Part shown: positions 28,105 through 38,551 of the stretch, in pieces | How positions within the stretch are numbered: the stretch's first letter is position 1 | Layout: every line of letters begins with the position of its first letter | Source: CAZUZD01 sp964624465 | Lineage (GTDB): Bacteria > Planctomycetota > Planctomycetia > Isosphaerales > Isosphaeraceae | DNA length: 56,292 nucleotides | Direction of reading: 5' to 3' | Assembly: GCA_964624465.1 (NCBI GenBank) | Contig: CAZUZD010000008.1 | Span: 1-56,292, forward strand | Translations under genes and position numbers: made by a program | The notes under the pieces: generated by a model | Databases searched by the model: none | Told to the model about the DNA's origin: nothing | Seen by the model: only the letters and a program-made list of their open reading frames with translations

Positions 28105-28950
28105 TCAGCCGGCGGCCGGGCCCGCCAGTCGGGCGACCACTCCCGCGATGATCCGGGCCAGCCGCTGCCCGGCCTCCAGGCCCTCGGCGAGGACCTCCGC
28201 GTGGTCGATCGGAGCCCCCGTCACCCCGGCGGCGGCGTTGGTGACCAGCGCGAAGCCGATCACCTCCAGGCCCCCGTGGCGCGCCACGATCGCCTCGGGC
28301 ACGGTCGACATCCCGACGACATCCGCCCCGAGTGTCCGGAGCATGCGAATCTCGGCCGGCGTCTCGTAGCTCGGGCCCGGCAGGGCGGCATAGACACCCT
28401 CGGTCAGCGCGAGGCCCTGCCTGGAGGCCTCGTCGCGGGCCAGGGCTCGTAGCCGGGGGGAATAGACCGCCGTCATGTCCGGGAACCGCGGCCCGAACCG
28501 CTCGTCATTCGCCCCGCGGAGCGGGTTGATCCCCTGCAGGTTCAGGTGGTCGGAGAGGCACACGAGCTGACCGGGCGCCAGGTCGGCGCGGATGCCGCCG
28601 GTGGCGGCGGTCAGGATCAGCGTCCGCACGCCCAGTCGCTGGAGCACCCGGATCGGGAACGTGACGACCTCCGGGTCGTGCCCCTCGTAGCCGTGGAACC
28701 GGCCCTGGAGCATGACCGTCGGCACCCCGGCGAGCGTGCCGCCCACCAGGCGGCCGGCGTGGCCCGGCACCGTCGGCACCGGGAAGTGCGGGATCGCGGC
28801 GCAGGCGATCAATCGGGAGGCGGCCAGCGAGTCCACCAGGCCACCCAGGCCGGAGCCGAGCACGATGCCGACCTCGGGGACCAGCTCCAGGGCCTGGCGG
28901 ACCGCGGTGGCGGCCGCCTCGGCCCGGTCGAAAATCGATTCGGTCGTCAT
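28105..28950 (-). CDS. punA: Purine-nucleoside phosphorylase
   Basis: This cytoplasmic enzyme splits purine nucleosides with phosphate to base and ribose-1-phosphate. The 281-residue length fits the trimeric class. Motifs are IVLGSGLGGL (phosphate-binding), PHFPVPTVPGHAGRLV, LQGRFHGYEGHDP, TAATGGIRADLAPG, GVYAALPGPSYETPAEIRM, and VVGMSTVPEAIVARH with NAAAGV following. Its ATG overlaps the transporter stop (ATGA), so nucleoside import and phosphorolysis are coupled in translation. It is the last gene of the minus-strand salvage operon. Confidence 0.94.
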   Translation of the reverse strand: MTTESIFDRAEAAATAVRQALELVPEVGIVLGSGLGGLVDSLAASRLIACAAIPHFPVPTVPGHAGRLVGGTLAGVPTVMLQGRFHGYEGHDPEVVTFPIRVLQRLGVRTLILTAATGGIRADLAPGQLVCLSDHLNLQGINPLRGANDERFGPRFPDMTAVYSPRLRALARDEASRQGLALTEGVYAALPGPSYETPAEIRMLRTLGADVVGMSTVPEAIVARHGGLEVIGFALVTNAAAGVTGAPIDHAEVLAEGLEAGQRLARIIAGVVARLAGPAAG

Positions 28951-30221
28951 CCGAGCAGGATCCCCACGATGGCGGCCGACAGGAAGTTGGCCAGGGTGGC
29001 GGCGAACAGGGCCCGCACCCCGAGGCGGGCCAGGTCGGCGCGCCGGTGCTCGGGCATCAGGGCCCCGATCCCGCCGATCTGGATCCCGATCGAGCTGATG
29101 TTCGCGAACCCACAGAGGGCGACCGTCGCAATCGAGTATGACCGCGGGGAGATCAGACCCTTCATCCGGCCCAGGTCGCCGTAAGCGATCAGCTCGTTCA
29201 GCACGGTGCGCTCCCCCAGCAGGCCGCCCACCCGCACGGCGTCCACCCAGGGCACTCCGAGCATCCAGGCGACCGGCGCCAGCACCGTGCCCAGCAGGCT
29301 CTGGAGGGAACAGCCGGGCCAGCCGACCAGGGGCCCCAGGCGTGCGAGACCCAGGTTGACCAGCGCGATCAGGCCCAGGAACGCGATCAGCATCGCCGCG
29401 ATGTTCAGGGCCAGCGACAGCCCCTCGCGGGTCCCCCGGGCGGCGGCGTCGAGCACGTTCGCGTCGGGCCGATCGTCGTGGGCCCGCACGGTGCCCAGCG
29501 TCTCGGGCACCTCCGTCTCGGGCACCAGGATCTTCGAGAGATAGATCGCTGCCGGGAGCGTCACCAGGATCGAGGTCAGCAGGTCCCGGGCGGCGGCGCC
29601 GGAGTCGATGTACGCCCCGAGCACACCCCCCGAGACATGCGCCATCCCGCAGACCATCACGACCAGCAGCTCCGAGAGGGTCAGCTTCGGCAGGTACGGC
29701 CGGATCGTCAGTGGGGCCTCGGTCTGCCCCAGGAACAGCGAGGCGGCCGCGTCCAGCGACTCGGCCCCGCTGGCACCCAGCGTCCTGGCCATGATCCAGG
29801 CAAAGAACCGGACGATCGGCTGCATGACCCCGAGGTGATAAAGCACCGCGAACAGGGCGGCCACGAAGATCACCGTCGGCAGGACCCGGAACGCGAAGAC
29901 GAATCCGGCCGGCCCCGCCGGATCGACGAGCTTGTCGCCGAACAGGAACCGCGAGCCCTCCAGCGCACACGCGAGGATGCCCTCGACCCCGCGCGCCCCG
30001 GCATCCAGCAGGGCCCGACCGGGCGGGAATCTCAACAGGACAGCGGCGAACAGGAACTGCAACCCGAGTCCGATCGCCACGGTCTTGACCGGGATCGCCC
30101 GTCGGCGGTTCGAGAGGGCCACGCAGAGCCCCAGCATCAATGCGATTCCGACCAGGGCGCGGAGCCGATCCGTCAGATCGAGCCCGGCGGTGGGGATGGA
30201 GGCGGCAGCAGCCAGTAGCAT
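28947..30221 (-). CDS. nupC: NupC-family concentrative nucleoside transporter
   Basis: This sodium- or proton-coupled nucleoside importer sits in the inner membrane. The 424-residue protein has about ten helices and the family motifs FRVLPTVIFVAALFAVLYHL, SLFLGQTEAPLTIRPYLP (substrate-binding GQTEAP), MAHVSGGVLGAYIDSG and LCGFANISSIGIQIGG. It is the same length as bacterial NupC. The gene sits between pyrimidine and purine nucleoside phosphorylases, so both classes of nucleoside are plausible substrates. The start is an ATG with only a weak ribosome site 25 bases downstream of the pdp stop. Confidence 0.92.
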   Translation of the reverse strand: MLLAAAASIPTAGLDLTDRLRALVGIALMLGLCVALSNRRRAIPVKTVAIGLGLQFLFAAVLLRFPPGRALLDAGARGVEGILACALEGSRFLFGDKLVDPAGPAGFVFAFRVLPTVIFVAALFAVLYHLGVMQPIVRFFAWIMARTLGASGAESLDAAASLFLGQTEAPLTIRPYLPKLTLSELLVVMVCGMAHVSGGVLGAYIDSGAAARDLLTSILVTLPAAIYLSKILVPETEVPETLGTVRAHDDRPDANVLDAAARGTREGLSLALNIAAMLIAFLGLIALVNLGLARLGPLVGWPGCSLQSLLGTVLAPVAWMLGVPWVDAVRVGGLLGERTVLNELIAYGDLGRMKGLISPRSYSIATVALCGFANISSIGIQIGGIGALMPEHRRADLARLGVRALFAATLANFLSAAIVGILLG

Positions 30222-30246
30222 CGTGCGGGGTCCGTGGGGTGTCGAT

Positions 30247-31551
<1,305 letters not shown>

Positions 31552-31577
31552 GTTGAGGCTCTCCGGGCGGTCTCGAC

Positions 31578-32213
31578 TCAGCCGCCGTGGCCGGTCGCGA
31601 ACTGGCGATCGCCGGCGTCACCGAGCCCGGGGTAGATGAACCCGACCTCGTTGAGCCGCTCGTCGATGCAGCCGACGTGGATGGCCACCTCGGGCAGCGC
31701 CCGGGTCATCCGCTCGATGCCCTCGGGGGCGGCGATCAGCGAGATCAGCTTCAGCCGCCGGATGCCCGCCCGCTGGATCAGCTCGCAGGCCCGCAGCGCC
31801 GAGCCGCCGGTGGCCAGCATCGGGTCGACGATCAGGGCGACCGTGGCGTCGCAGTGGGTGGGCAGCCGGTTGTAGTAGGTCATCGGCTCGAGGGTGGCCT
31901 CGTCGCGGTACAGGCCGATGTGGCGGACCTCGGCGTCCGGGATCAGGTCGAGCACGCCCTCGGCCATCCCCAGGCCGGCACGCAGGATCGGGACGATCGC
32001 GACCCGGTCGGCCAGCACCCGGACCTCGGCCCGCCCCAGCGGCGTCTGGACGGTCTCGGACCGGGTGGCCAGGTCGGCCGTGGCCTCGTGGGCCAGCAGG
32101 GTGGCGAGGGTGCGCACCAGGCGGCGGAACTCCGGCGCCGCGGTCTGGACGTCCCGCAAAGCGGCCACCTTGGCCAGGATCAGCGGGTGCGACGACGGGA
32201 AGACCAGCGACAT
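31578..32213 (-). CDS. upp: Uracil phosphoribosyltransferase
   Basis: This cytoplasmic salvage enzyme makes UMP from uracil and PRPP. The 211-residue length is standard. The PRPP-binding motif ALIVDPMLATGGSALRACEL (about residue 127) and the C-terminal uracil-recognition region FIYPGLGDAGDRQFAT are both intact. Together with pdp it converts uridine to UMP via uracil. It is the first gene of the minus-strand operon, and its ATG faces a divergent metallo-hydrolase gene across 281 bases. Confidence 0.95.
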   Translation of the reverse strand: MSLVFPSSHPLILAKVAALRDVQTAAPEFRRLVRTLATLLAHEATADLATRSETVQTPLGRAEVRVLADRVAIVPILRAGLGMAEGVLDLIPDAEVRHIGLYRDEATLEPMTYYNRLPTHCDATVALIVDPMLATGGSALRACELIQRAGIRRLKLISLIAAPEGIERMTRALPEVAIHVGCIDERLNEVGFIYPGLGDAGDRQFATGHGG

Positions 32214-32397
32214 GCGGCGAGCCCCCGGGGTTGATCGGCCGATGGAAGCGCCGATAATGGACAGGTGGCCAGGTCGTGGCCACGGACGGCGCGGGTCGGG
32301 CGGTGTGGTCGGCGGCACGATCCTACCGGAAGCGGCCGGTGGAAGGGACGGGGGCAGTGACGGGTTTTTCGGAGGTCGAGGCGGACCACGGGTCGGC

Positions 32398-32426
32398 TTG
32401 TTCGGGGTCGGCCGGTTGCGTAGACT
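32398..32426 (+). promoter_or_regulatory. Candidate promoter for the metallo-beta-lactamase gene
   Basis: TTGTTC (32398-32403) and TAGACT (32421-32426) are 17 bases apart, three and four of six matches respectively. It would give a leader of about 62 bases before the ATG at 32495. Confidence 0.4.
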
Positions 32427-32494
32427 CGGGTCGGCTGGAGGCCGGCCCGGGATTGCCCCGGACGGCGGATCGCCAGGGAGGGTGTGAGCCGCCG

Positions 32495-33394
32495 ATGCCC
32501 GTTCAGTTCTCCATGCTGGCCAGCGGCTCCCGCGGCAACGCGGCCCTGGTGCGGGTCGGCGGCGGCGGGCTGCTGATCGACCTGGGGCTCGGGGCTCGGC
32601 AGTTGCGCGAGCGGCTGGCGCAGGTCGGGGCGGCCCCCGAGGGGCTCCGGGCCGCGCTCCTGACCCACACCCACGGCGATCACGTCTGCGAGGCCGGCCT
32701 GAACCTGCTCGTCCGAGGTCAGATCCCCCTCTACTGCCACGAGGGGCATCGCGAGGCGCTGGGGCGGTTCGCCCCCACCGCCGTGCTGGAGGCGAGCGGC
32801 CTGCTGCGGACCTACGACGAGCGCCCGTTCCTGACCCCCGGCGGCCTGCGGGTCGAGCCCATCGAGGCGATGCACGACTCCGGCCCCACCTTCGGGTTCC
32901 GCATTGAAGCGGCCGACGGGCGTCGCGGCCGGCCGGCGGCCGTCGGTTACCTGGCCGATACGGGTTGCTGGACCGACCGGATGGCCGAGGCCCTCTGCGA
33001 CGCCGAGCTGATCGGGATCGAGTTCAACCACGACGTCGAGCTCCAGCGCAGCTCGGGCCGATCGCGGCACCTGATCCGCCGGAACCTGGGCCCGCGCGGG
33101 CACCTCTCCAACGAGCAGGGGGCCGACCTCCTGAGCCGCCTCCTGGAGCAGACCCGGCCGGGATGCCTGCGGCATGTCGTGCTGCTGCACCTGAGCCAGG
33201 AGTGCAACCGGCCCGAGATCGCCCTGGCGGCGGCCCGCGCGGCCGTGCGAGGCTCGGGGCGGCGGGTCACGGTGCACGTCGCCGACCAGTGGGCCGCCTC
33301 GCCCGATCTGGCCGTTGCCCCGGCCCGCCGCTCGCTCGCCTCCGCGCACCGCGGCGTCGCGATCCAGGCCGGCTTCCCCTGGGAGGCCGCCTGA
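32495..33394 (+). CDS. Metallo-beta-lactamase-fold hydrolase (YycJ/VicX-like)
   Basis: The 299-residue protein has a metallo-beta-lactamase fold: start VQFSMLASGSRGNAALVRVG, metal motif LLTHTHGDHV (HxHxDH), then YCHEGH, MHDSGPTFGF and HLSNEQG, LLHLSQECN. This pattern matches the YycJ/VicX and related MBL exonuclease-like group (IDLGLGARQLRERL, GYLADTG). The likely role is in nucleic acid or phosphodiester hydrolysis, but I cannot assign a substrate. The ATG follows GGAGGG by about 13 bases. It heads a three-gene plus-strand set with the LpxH-like gene 15 bases downstream. Confidence 0.86.
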   Translation: MPVQFSMLASGSRGNAALVRVGGGGLLIDLGLGARQLRERLAQVGAAPEGLRAALLTHTHGDHVCEAGLNLLVRGQIPLYCHEGHREALGRFAPTAVLEASGLLRTYDERPFLTPGGLRVEPIEAMHDSGPTFGFRIEAADGRRGRPAAVGYLADTGCWTDRMAEALCDAELIGIEFNHDVELQRSSGRSRHLIRRNLGPRGHLSNEQGADLLSRLLEQTRPGCLRHVVLLHLSQECNRPEIALAAARAAVRGSGRRVTVHVADQWAASPDLAVAPARRSLASAHRGVAIQAGFPWEAA

Positions 33395-33409
33395 GCGGAT
33401 CGCACGGTC

Positions 33410-34126
33410 GTGGCCGACTACTTCATCTCCGACATCCACCTGAGACTCGACGTCCCCGAACGTGGCGCCCGGCTGGCGCAGTTCGTCGACGGCTTGCAGA
33501 CCACCGACCGCCTGTTTGTCGTCGGCGATCTCTGCGATTACTGGTTCGCCAGCCGTCAGGCGGGCCGCAAGCTGCCCGACTGCGCCGGGCTCACCGCCCT
33601 GAAACGGTTCCAGGGGCGGGGCGGCGATCTGACGGTCCTGATCGGGAACCACGACGCCTGGATCGCCGGCTACTTCCGCGACCGGCTCGGCCTGAAGGTC
33701 GTTCCCGAACCGTTCCCGGTGCAATCCTACGGCCATCGCGTCCGGCTGGCGCACGGGCATCGCGTGCGCGGCAAACGCTGGTGGAAGGCCCTGCTGGAGG
33801 GCCGCCTGGTGTATGCCGGGTTCCGGTATGCCCCGGAGTTCGTGGCGCGACGGCTGGAAGGCCTGCTCGACAACGTGAACAGCGGCACCAAGTCCGACGC
33901 CGACCGCCGGCTGACGGCCCACTTCCGCCGTTACGCCGACACCCTGACCGCCGAATTCGACCTCGTCGTGTTCGGCCACGTGCACACGCGCACCGACGAC
34001 GCGAGCCGCGCCCCCCGCTTGGTCGTCCTGGGCGACTGGTACACGGGTGGCAGCTACCTCCGCATCGACGAGCAGGGCCCCGAGCTCTGTCTCTACCAGG
34101 GCCAGGCGCCCGCCATCGCCCCCTGA
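33410..34126 (+). CDS. UDP-2,3-diacylglucosamine diphosphatase-like phosphoesterase (LpxH family)
   Basis: This calcineurin-like metallophosphoesterase in lipid A synthesis hydrolyses UDP-2,3-diacylglucosamine to lipid X. The 238-residue length matches LpxH. All metal motifs are present: FISDIHL (D, H), VVGDLCDYWF (GDxxD), IGNHDAW, the HGHRVRG site and FGHVHTRT. The start is a GTG that begins the first strand directly as in relatives. Planctomycetes generally have lipid A genes, so the role is plausible; a different nucleotide-sugar substrate is the alternative. Confidence 0.86.
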   Translation: MADYFISDIHLRLDVPERGARLAQFVDGLQTTDRLFVVGDLCDYWFASRQAGRKLPDCAGLTALKRFQGRGGDLTVLIGNHDAWIAGYFRDRLGLKVVPEPFPVQSYGHRVRLAHGHRVRGKRWWKALLEGRLVYAGFRYAPEFVARRLEGLLDNVNSGTKSDADRRLTAHFRRYADTLTAEFDLVVFGHVHTRTDDASRAPRLVVLGDWYTGGSYLRIDEQGPELCLYQGQAPAIAP

Positions 34127-34186
34127 CGGCGAGCGTGCCTGCCCCTGAGCCATCCACGACGATCCCCGATTGAGGTCTCATCGCGC

Positions 34187-34828
34187 ATGCCCCGCTTCGA
34201 TCATCACCTGCACACGACTCGACACTCCCCCGACAGCATCATCGAGCCCTGGGAACTGCTGACCTCGGCCCGCGCGGCCGGCCTCGATGGCGTGGTCATC
34301 ACCGAGCATGACGCCCTCTGGGATGCCGACGAGCTGGCCGAGCTCCAGGCCGAGGCGGGGCCCGACCTGGTGGTGCTGGCCGGGGTCGAGGTCTCGGCCC
34401 GCGAGGGGCACTTCCTTGTGTACGGCCTGCCGCACCTGGACGACGTCGAGCCGGGGATCCTGCTGCGCGACCTGCTGCCCATTGTCCGCGGCCATGGGGC
34501 GGCCATCGTGGGCGCGCACCCGCACCGGTGGGGGCAGGACTTCGCCGCCATCGTCCGCGATCACGGCCCGGTCTTCGATGCCCTGGAGCTGGTCAGCAAC
34601 AACGTGGATGCCGACACCCGCCGGCTCACCCGGTCCCTTTGCGAGACGCACGGCCTGGCGGCGACGGGCTCCAGCGACGCTCATCAGCCGGACGTCGTCG
34701 GCTGCTACTGCACCGAGTTCCCGGCGCCGATCGGTTCGATGACCGACTTCATCGCCGCCCTGAAGGCGAGGACCGGCCGGCCCCGACACCGCTCGGGCAT
34801 CCGGCTGAACTGCGGGCCGACCGACTGA
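34187..34828 (+). CDS. PHP-domain metallophosphoesterase
   Basis: The 213-residue protein has the polymerase-and-histidinol-phosphatase fold. Motifs are FDHHLHTTRHSPDS (first metal His), VVITEHDALWD, LAGVEVSAREGHFLVYGL, AIVGAHPHRWG and GSSDAHQPDVVG, with His and Asp metal ligands in the expected order. It resembles the small stand-alone PHP proteins (YciV/TrpH-like RNase AM group). The substrate is not defined. It closes the plus-strand set and converges on the rhomboid gene with only 23 bases between. Confidence 0.87.
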   Translation: MPRFDHHLHTTRHSPDSIIEPWELLTSARAAGLDGVVITEHDALWDADELAELQAEAGPDLVVLAGVEVSAREGHFLVYGLPHLDDVEPGILLRDLLPIVRGHGAAIVGAHPHRWGQDFAAIVRDHGPVFDALELVSNNVDADTRRLTRSLCETHGLAATGSSDAHQPDVVGCYCTEFPAPIGSMTDFIAALKARTGRPRHRSGIRLNCGPTD

Positions 34829-34851
34829 CCTGACCGAGCACTGGCACAGGC

Positions 34852-36051
34852 TCAGGGGGCCGTCGGCGGCCGTTGCGGCGGCGCCGGCAGCGCCCTGGCA
34901 GGCGGCGGCACGTGGGCGAGTTGCTGAATGCTCCGCAGCCGTTGCGCATCGCGCTGCTGGGCCGCGTTGACCAGGGCGACGAGCGCGCGGGCGGCGTCCT
35001 GGAAGGCGACCACCTGCCCCGGCGTCGGCCGGGTCGTCAGAGCCGGTGCGGCCGCCTGGCGGAAGACCTCGATCGCCCTGGTCTCTGGACCCGACCCGAG
35101 CCGATCGGCCAGGGTCGCCAGCGCGGCGAGCGCCCCGGCGAGTTCCTGGCGCTGGGTGCCAAGCTCGCCCAGTGTGCTGCTCGTGATCGTCATGATCGCG
35201 AGCCGCCGCTGGGCCCGCTCGATCCGCAGGACCAGCACCGAGAGCTCAACCCGCGCCTGGAGGCGTGAGGTGAGATCGGCCAGCTCCCGCGCCTCGCGAC
35301 GGTCGCTGCGCACCAGGGCCGTCACCGAGGCGCCGAGGGTCGCCAGGGCCAGCAGGCCGACGGCGAGCCGGAAGCCGCGGCGCTCGACGGCGCGGAGCAG
35401 CGGCCGGTGCATGAAGCCCATGACGGCCCCGGCGATGGCCCCGCCGGCATGCTCCCAGTTGCCGACGTTCGGGATCACGCGGCCCATGATCGCGATGAAG
35501 ACCAGCAGGCCGATCATCTGCTTCTGCACATACGAACCGTAACGGGTCCGCGACCGCCAGCCCACGACCGCCAGCAGCGCGATCAGGCCGCACAGCACCC
35601 CCGACCCACCCCCGCTCAGCTCGTCGAGCGCGTGGCCCGAGTACGGTTTGGCGAACGCGGCGATCGCGTTGCCCAGCACCCCGACGACGACGTACAGGCC
35701 CAGGAACGTGCCCGGCCCGTACCAGGGTTCGACGAACCGGCCGAGCTGGACGAGCATCACCAGGTTGAAGATCAGGTGCACGAAGCTGAAGTGCACCCCG
35801 GTCGCCGTCAGCAGGCGCCAGACCTGGCCGTCGCGAATCTCGGCGGTGGTCATGGCCCCGAACTGGTGCGCCGCGCGGGCGCCGATGCCGCCGCTGAGCC
35901 AGTTCGACGCCGAGGCCTGCAGGCTGCCCTGGCTCCAGGCCATCGCCAGGAACACGAGCACCCAGGCAATGGCCAGCAGCCGCGTCGCGATTGCCGGGCC
36001 GCCATCGTCCAGCTCCTCGTCCGATGGCGGCGGCTCGATCGGGTCGGCCAT
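34852..36051 (-). CDS. Rhomboid-family intramembrane serine protease with a C-terminal helical extension
   Basis: The 399-residue protein has a six- or seven-helix rhomboid core in residues 22-245. The motif HLIFNLVMLVQLGRFVE, the catalytic Ser in GGGSGVLCGLIAL and the catalytic His in NWEHAGGAIAGAVMGF are intact, so an active intramembrane protease is expected. Residues 250-399 form an extension of long helices (LTSRLQARVELSVLVLRIER), probably soluble coiled-coil, ending in a Pro-rich tail; I do not recognise it. The start ATG overlaps the previous stop by one base (TGATG), so the three genes gpsA, DUF1802 and rhomboid form one operon. Confidence 0.86.
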   Translation of the reverse strand: MADPIEPPPSDEELDDGGPAIATRLLAIAWVLVFLAMAWSQGSLQASASNWLSGGIGARAAHQFGAMTTAEIRDGQVWRLLTATGVHFSFVHLIFNLVMLVQLGRFVEPWYGPGTFLGLYVVVGVLGNAIAAFAKPYSGHALDELSGGGSGVLCGLIALLAVVGWRSRTRYGSYVQKQMIGLLVFIAIMGRVIPNVGNWEHAGGAIAGAVMGFMHRPLLRAVERRGFRLAVGLLALATLGASVTALVRSDRREARELADLTSRLQARVELSVLVLRIERAQRRLAIMTITSSTLGELGTQRQELAGALAALATLADRLGSGPETRAIEVFRQAAAPALTTRPTPGQVVAFQDAARALVALVNAAQQRDAQRLRSIQQLAHVPPPARALPAPPQRPPTAP

Positions 36052-36641
36052 CAGGGCGACCCCGCCGTCCGGGTCATCGGACCGAGCCGCCCTTCGAGAT
36101 CCGCGCAGCCTGCGGTGAACTCCGTCTCGGCGAGCGCCGGGGTGAGTCGGTCGGCGACCAGATCCAACCCCAGTGGTACCCAGGTCTTGCAGCCCATGAA
36201 GTCGGGCCGCTCCCCGATCGTGTGCGCCGGGTCACGATGGTACGCCCGGACCGCGAGGACCCACAGGCCGGGATGGCGGTAGTGGAAGCGGTTGTGAACC
36301 GTCGCTTCCTGCCAGATGTGGAGGTCATCCAGCGCCGCCAGGCGGTCCCAGTCGTCCACCCAGGCGAGCCGATCGACGACCGCCAGCGTGGCCAGGTCGA
36401 CCCGCCCGGGGGCCGGCTCGGCGGCGATTGGGGCGTCGGGCTTGAGCCCCTGGGTGGCCTGGTGCACGGCGGTGGGATAGAGCCAGAAGGCCGGGTGCTC
36501 GGGGCGAAACCGCCCGGCGTCCTCGGCGATCCCGCCCTTGCGAAGGATGAGCACCTGGCGACCGAGGCGCAGGGCCTCGCACACGCCGGCCCATTCCTTG
36601 AAGGCGACCGCACAGCCCGGTGGCGGGGCCGGATGGCTCAC
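36051..36641 (-). CDS. DUF1802 family protein
   Basis: The 196-residue protein matches the DUF1802 family: KEWAGVCEALRLGRQVLILR at the start, GIAED, FWLYPTAVHQA, and a C-terminal MGCKTWVPLGLDL segment. Function is unknown; the family occurs in cyanobacteria, planctomycetes and Bacillus-related bacteria. It starts at a GTG whose bases overlap the gpsA stop (GTGA at 36638-36641) and ends overlapping the rhomboid start, so all three are cotranslated. No membrane segments or metal motifs are obvious. Confidence 0.84.
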   Translation of the reverse strand: MSHPAPPPGCAVAFKEWAGVCEALRLGRQVLILRKGGIAEDAGRFRPEHPAFWLYPTAVHQATQGLKPDAPIAAEPAPGRVDLATLAVVDRLAWVDDWDRLAALDDLHIWQEATVHNRFHYRHPGLWVLAVRAYHRDPAHTIGERPDFMGCKTWVPLGLDLVADRLTPALAETEFTAGCADLEGRLGPMTRTAGSP

Positions 36642-37633
36642 GGCGCCTCCTCGCGGGGCGGCCGCAGCATCAGGTCGGTCAGGGCGTCCAGCGGCGGCTT
36701 GTCCTCGAAGAGGATGCGGTGCACCTCGTCGGTGATGGGCATGTCGACGCCCCGCTGGGCCGCCAGGGCGTGGACGCTGCGGGTGGTGAAGACGCCCTCC
36801 GCCACGCTGTTGGTCGAGGCCAGCACCTCGGAGAGCCGCTCACCGCGCCCGATGCGAACCCCGACGGCACGATTCCGCCCGAAGGGGCTGAAGCAGGTCG
36901 TGATCACGTCGCCCATGCCGGCCAGGCCGTAGAAGGTGTCGCCCTGGGCGCCCAGGGCGACGCCCAGACGGCGGATCTCGACGAGGCCGCGGGTCAGCAG
37001 GGCCGCCGTGGCGGTATCGCCGAAGCCCAGCCCCTCGCAGATCCCGGCCGCGACGCCCAGGATGTTCTTGAGCGCCCCGGCCAGCTCGACCCCCACGGCG
37101 TCGGGGTTCGTGTACACGCGGAACCGGCCGCGGTTCAGGGCGTGCTGCACCTGCCGGTTCAGGGGAGCATCCGCGCCGGCGACGACGACCGAGGCGGGCA
37201 GACCGCGGGCGAACTCCTCGGCGTGGCTCGGGCCGCTCAGCACGGCGACCGCGCGGGGGCCCAGGGCCTCGACGATGATCCGGCTGGGCAGGGCGAATGT
37301 CTGGAACTCGATGCCCTTGACCACGCTGAGAGCGGGCACGCCGGCGGGCGTGAACGGGGCAATGGTGGCCAGGGTCGACCGCAGATAGGCGGTGGGGATG
37401 GCGACCAGGAGCAGCTCGGCACCGTCGACAGCCTCGCCGGCGTCGGCCGTGGCCACGACCGCGTCGGGCAGCGGGCAGCCGGGCAGGTGGCGGTGGTTCT
37501 CGCGGGCGTCCTGGATCGTCCGCGCGCGTTCGCGATCGCGGCCCCAGAGCGTCACCCGATCGGCGGCGCCGGCCAGCAGGCACGCCAGGGCCGTGCCCAT
37601 CCCCCCTGCGCCCAGAACTGCCACCCGCTTCAT
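36638..37633 (-). CDS. gpsA: Glycerol-3-phosphate dehydrogenase (NAD(P)+)
   Basis: This cytoplasmic enzyme reduces dihydroxyacetone phosphate to sn-glycerol-3-phosphate for phospholipid synthesis. The 331-residue protein has the nucleotide-binding start VAVLGAGGMGTALA, SVVKGIE, VLSGPSHAEEFARGLP and the catalytic Lys region GALKNILGVAAGICEGLGFG, then TRGLVEIRRLG and GMGDVITTCFSP. The ATG at 37633 begins the Rossmann strand; the frame is open upstream but without a clear ribosome site. It is the first gene of the gpsA-DUF1802-rhomboid operon. Confidence 0.95.
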   Translation of the reverse strand: MKRVAVLGAGGMGTALACLLAGAADRVTLWGRDRERARTIQDARENHRHLPGCPLPDAVVATADAGEAVDGAELLLVAIPTAYLRSTLATIAPFTPAGVPALSVVKGIEFQTFALPSRIIVEALGPRAVAVLSGPSHAEEFARGLPASVVVAGADAPLNRQVQHALNRGRFRVYTNPDAVGVELAGALKNILGVAAGICEGLGFGDTATAALLTRGLVEIRRLGVALGAQGDTFYGLAGMGDVITTCFSPFGRNRAVGVRIGRGERLSEVLASTNSVAEGVFTTRSVHALAAQRGVDMPITDEVHRILFEDKPPLDALTDLMLRPPREEAP

Positions 37634-37765
37634 GAGTCGTCGTTCACCCGGAGGTCCGGCGGCCGTGCCGGGATGCCGATCCCGATCGGCACGCGGAAGC
37701 TGGCCACCGTCCCGACAGCATATCGCGGCCCGGCCCACGCTGCGAGTTTCCCGCCCCGGTGCCGA

Positions 37766-38452
37766 TCAGGCCAGCCCGCCCCGTCGGAGCCGCTCGACCA
37801 GCGGGGCGATGGAGAAATCGGTCAGATTCGCCACCACCTCGTCGGCACCCGCCGCGCGCAGGACGTCGAGGTCGTGGGTGGTGCCGACCCCGACGGCGTA
37901 CATGCCGGCGGCCTTGGCGGCCTGGATGCCGAAAGTGGCATCCTCGAATACGACGCACCGCGCCGGCTCGACGCCCGAGCGGCGGGCCGCCAGCAGAAAG
38001 ACCTCCGGGTCGGGCTTGCCCCGGGTGATGTCCTCGAGCGCGGCGATGGCCGCGAACCGGTCATCCAACCCACAGCTCGTGATGGTCAGCTCCAGGTTGG
38101 GCCGGACCCCGCTCGAACCGATGGCCAGGCGCACTCCTGCGGCGGTCAGGCCGTCGAGCAGCTCGCGCACGCCGTCCATGAGGGTGATCCGGCCCCGGGC
38201 GGCGTCGCGGTAGCACCCCTCCTTGAGGTCGCTCAGCCGGGTCATCTCGGCCGGGTCGGCGGCCTCACCCAGGAGCTGGCGGAAGATGCTCGGGTTGGTC
38301 ATGCCGAAGGTGTGGCGGATGAAGTCGGCCGTGATCGGCAGGCCGGCGCGGCTCCCCAGCTCCAGCCAGGCGTTCTGGTGCAGTTCGAGCGAGTCGACCA
38401 GCACGCCGTCGTGGTCGAAGATGGCCAGGCACGGGGCATCGGGACGGGACAC
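37766..38452 (-). CDS. HAD-superfamily phosphatase/phosphoglucomutase-like protein (subfamily IA)
   Basis: The 228-residue protein begins at a GTG with AGGAGAG nine bases upstream. HAD motif I is FDHDGVLVDS (two Asp), motif II GSSG, motif III Lys in RGKPDPEVFLLAAR, and motif IV VVFEDATFGIQAAKAAGM. The cap lies between motifs I and II, as in subfamily IA with helical cap. Beta-phosphoglucomutase and phosphoglycolate phosphatase are both in this group; the D-x-D following residues do not settle it. Phosphoglycolate phosphatase would feed glycolate to GlcDEF, but that is speculative. It precedes gpsA by 132 bases. Confidence 0.85.
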   Translation of the reverse strand: MSRPDAPCLAIFDHDGVLVDSLELHQNAWLELGSRAGLPITADFIRHTFGMTNPSIFRQLLGEAADPAEMTRLSDLKEGCYRDAARGRITLMDGVRELLDGLTAAGVRLAIGSSGVRPNLELTITSCGLDDRFAAIAALEDITRGKPDPEVFLLAARRSGVEPARCVVFEDATFGIQAAKAAGMYAVGVGTTHDLDVLRAAGADEVVANLTDFSIAPLVERLRRGGLA

Positions 38453-38551
38453 GGCGGGCACTCTCCTGCGCGGGTCTGGGCACGTTGGGTCGAGTGTCAC
38501 TTCACCAGACTCATGAACGGTCGGCCAGTCGGGACGACGACCGGGCAACGA

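Noticed and set aside
32214..32494. Promoter for upp on the minus strand
   Set aside because: A CATTAT-like -10 near 32256 has no plausible -35, so I did not call it.
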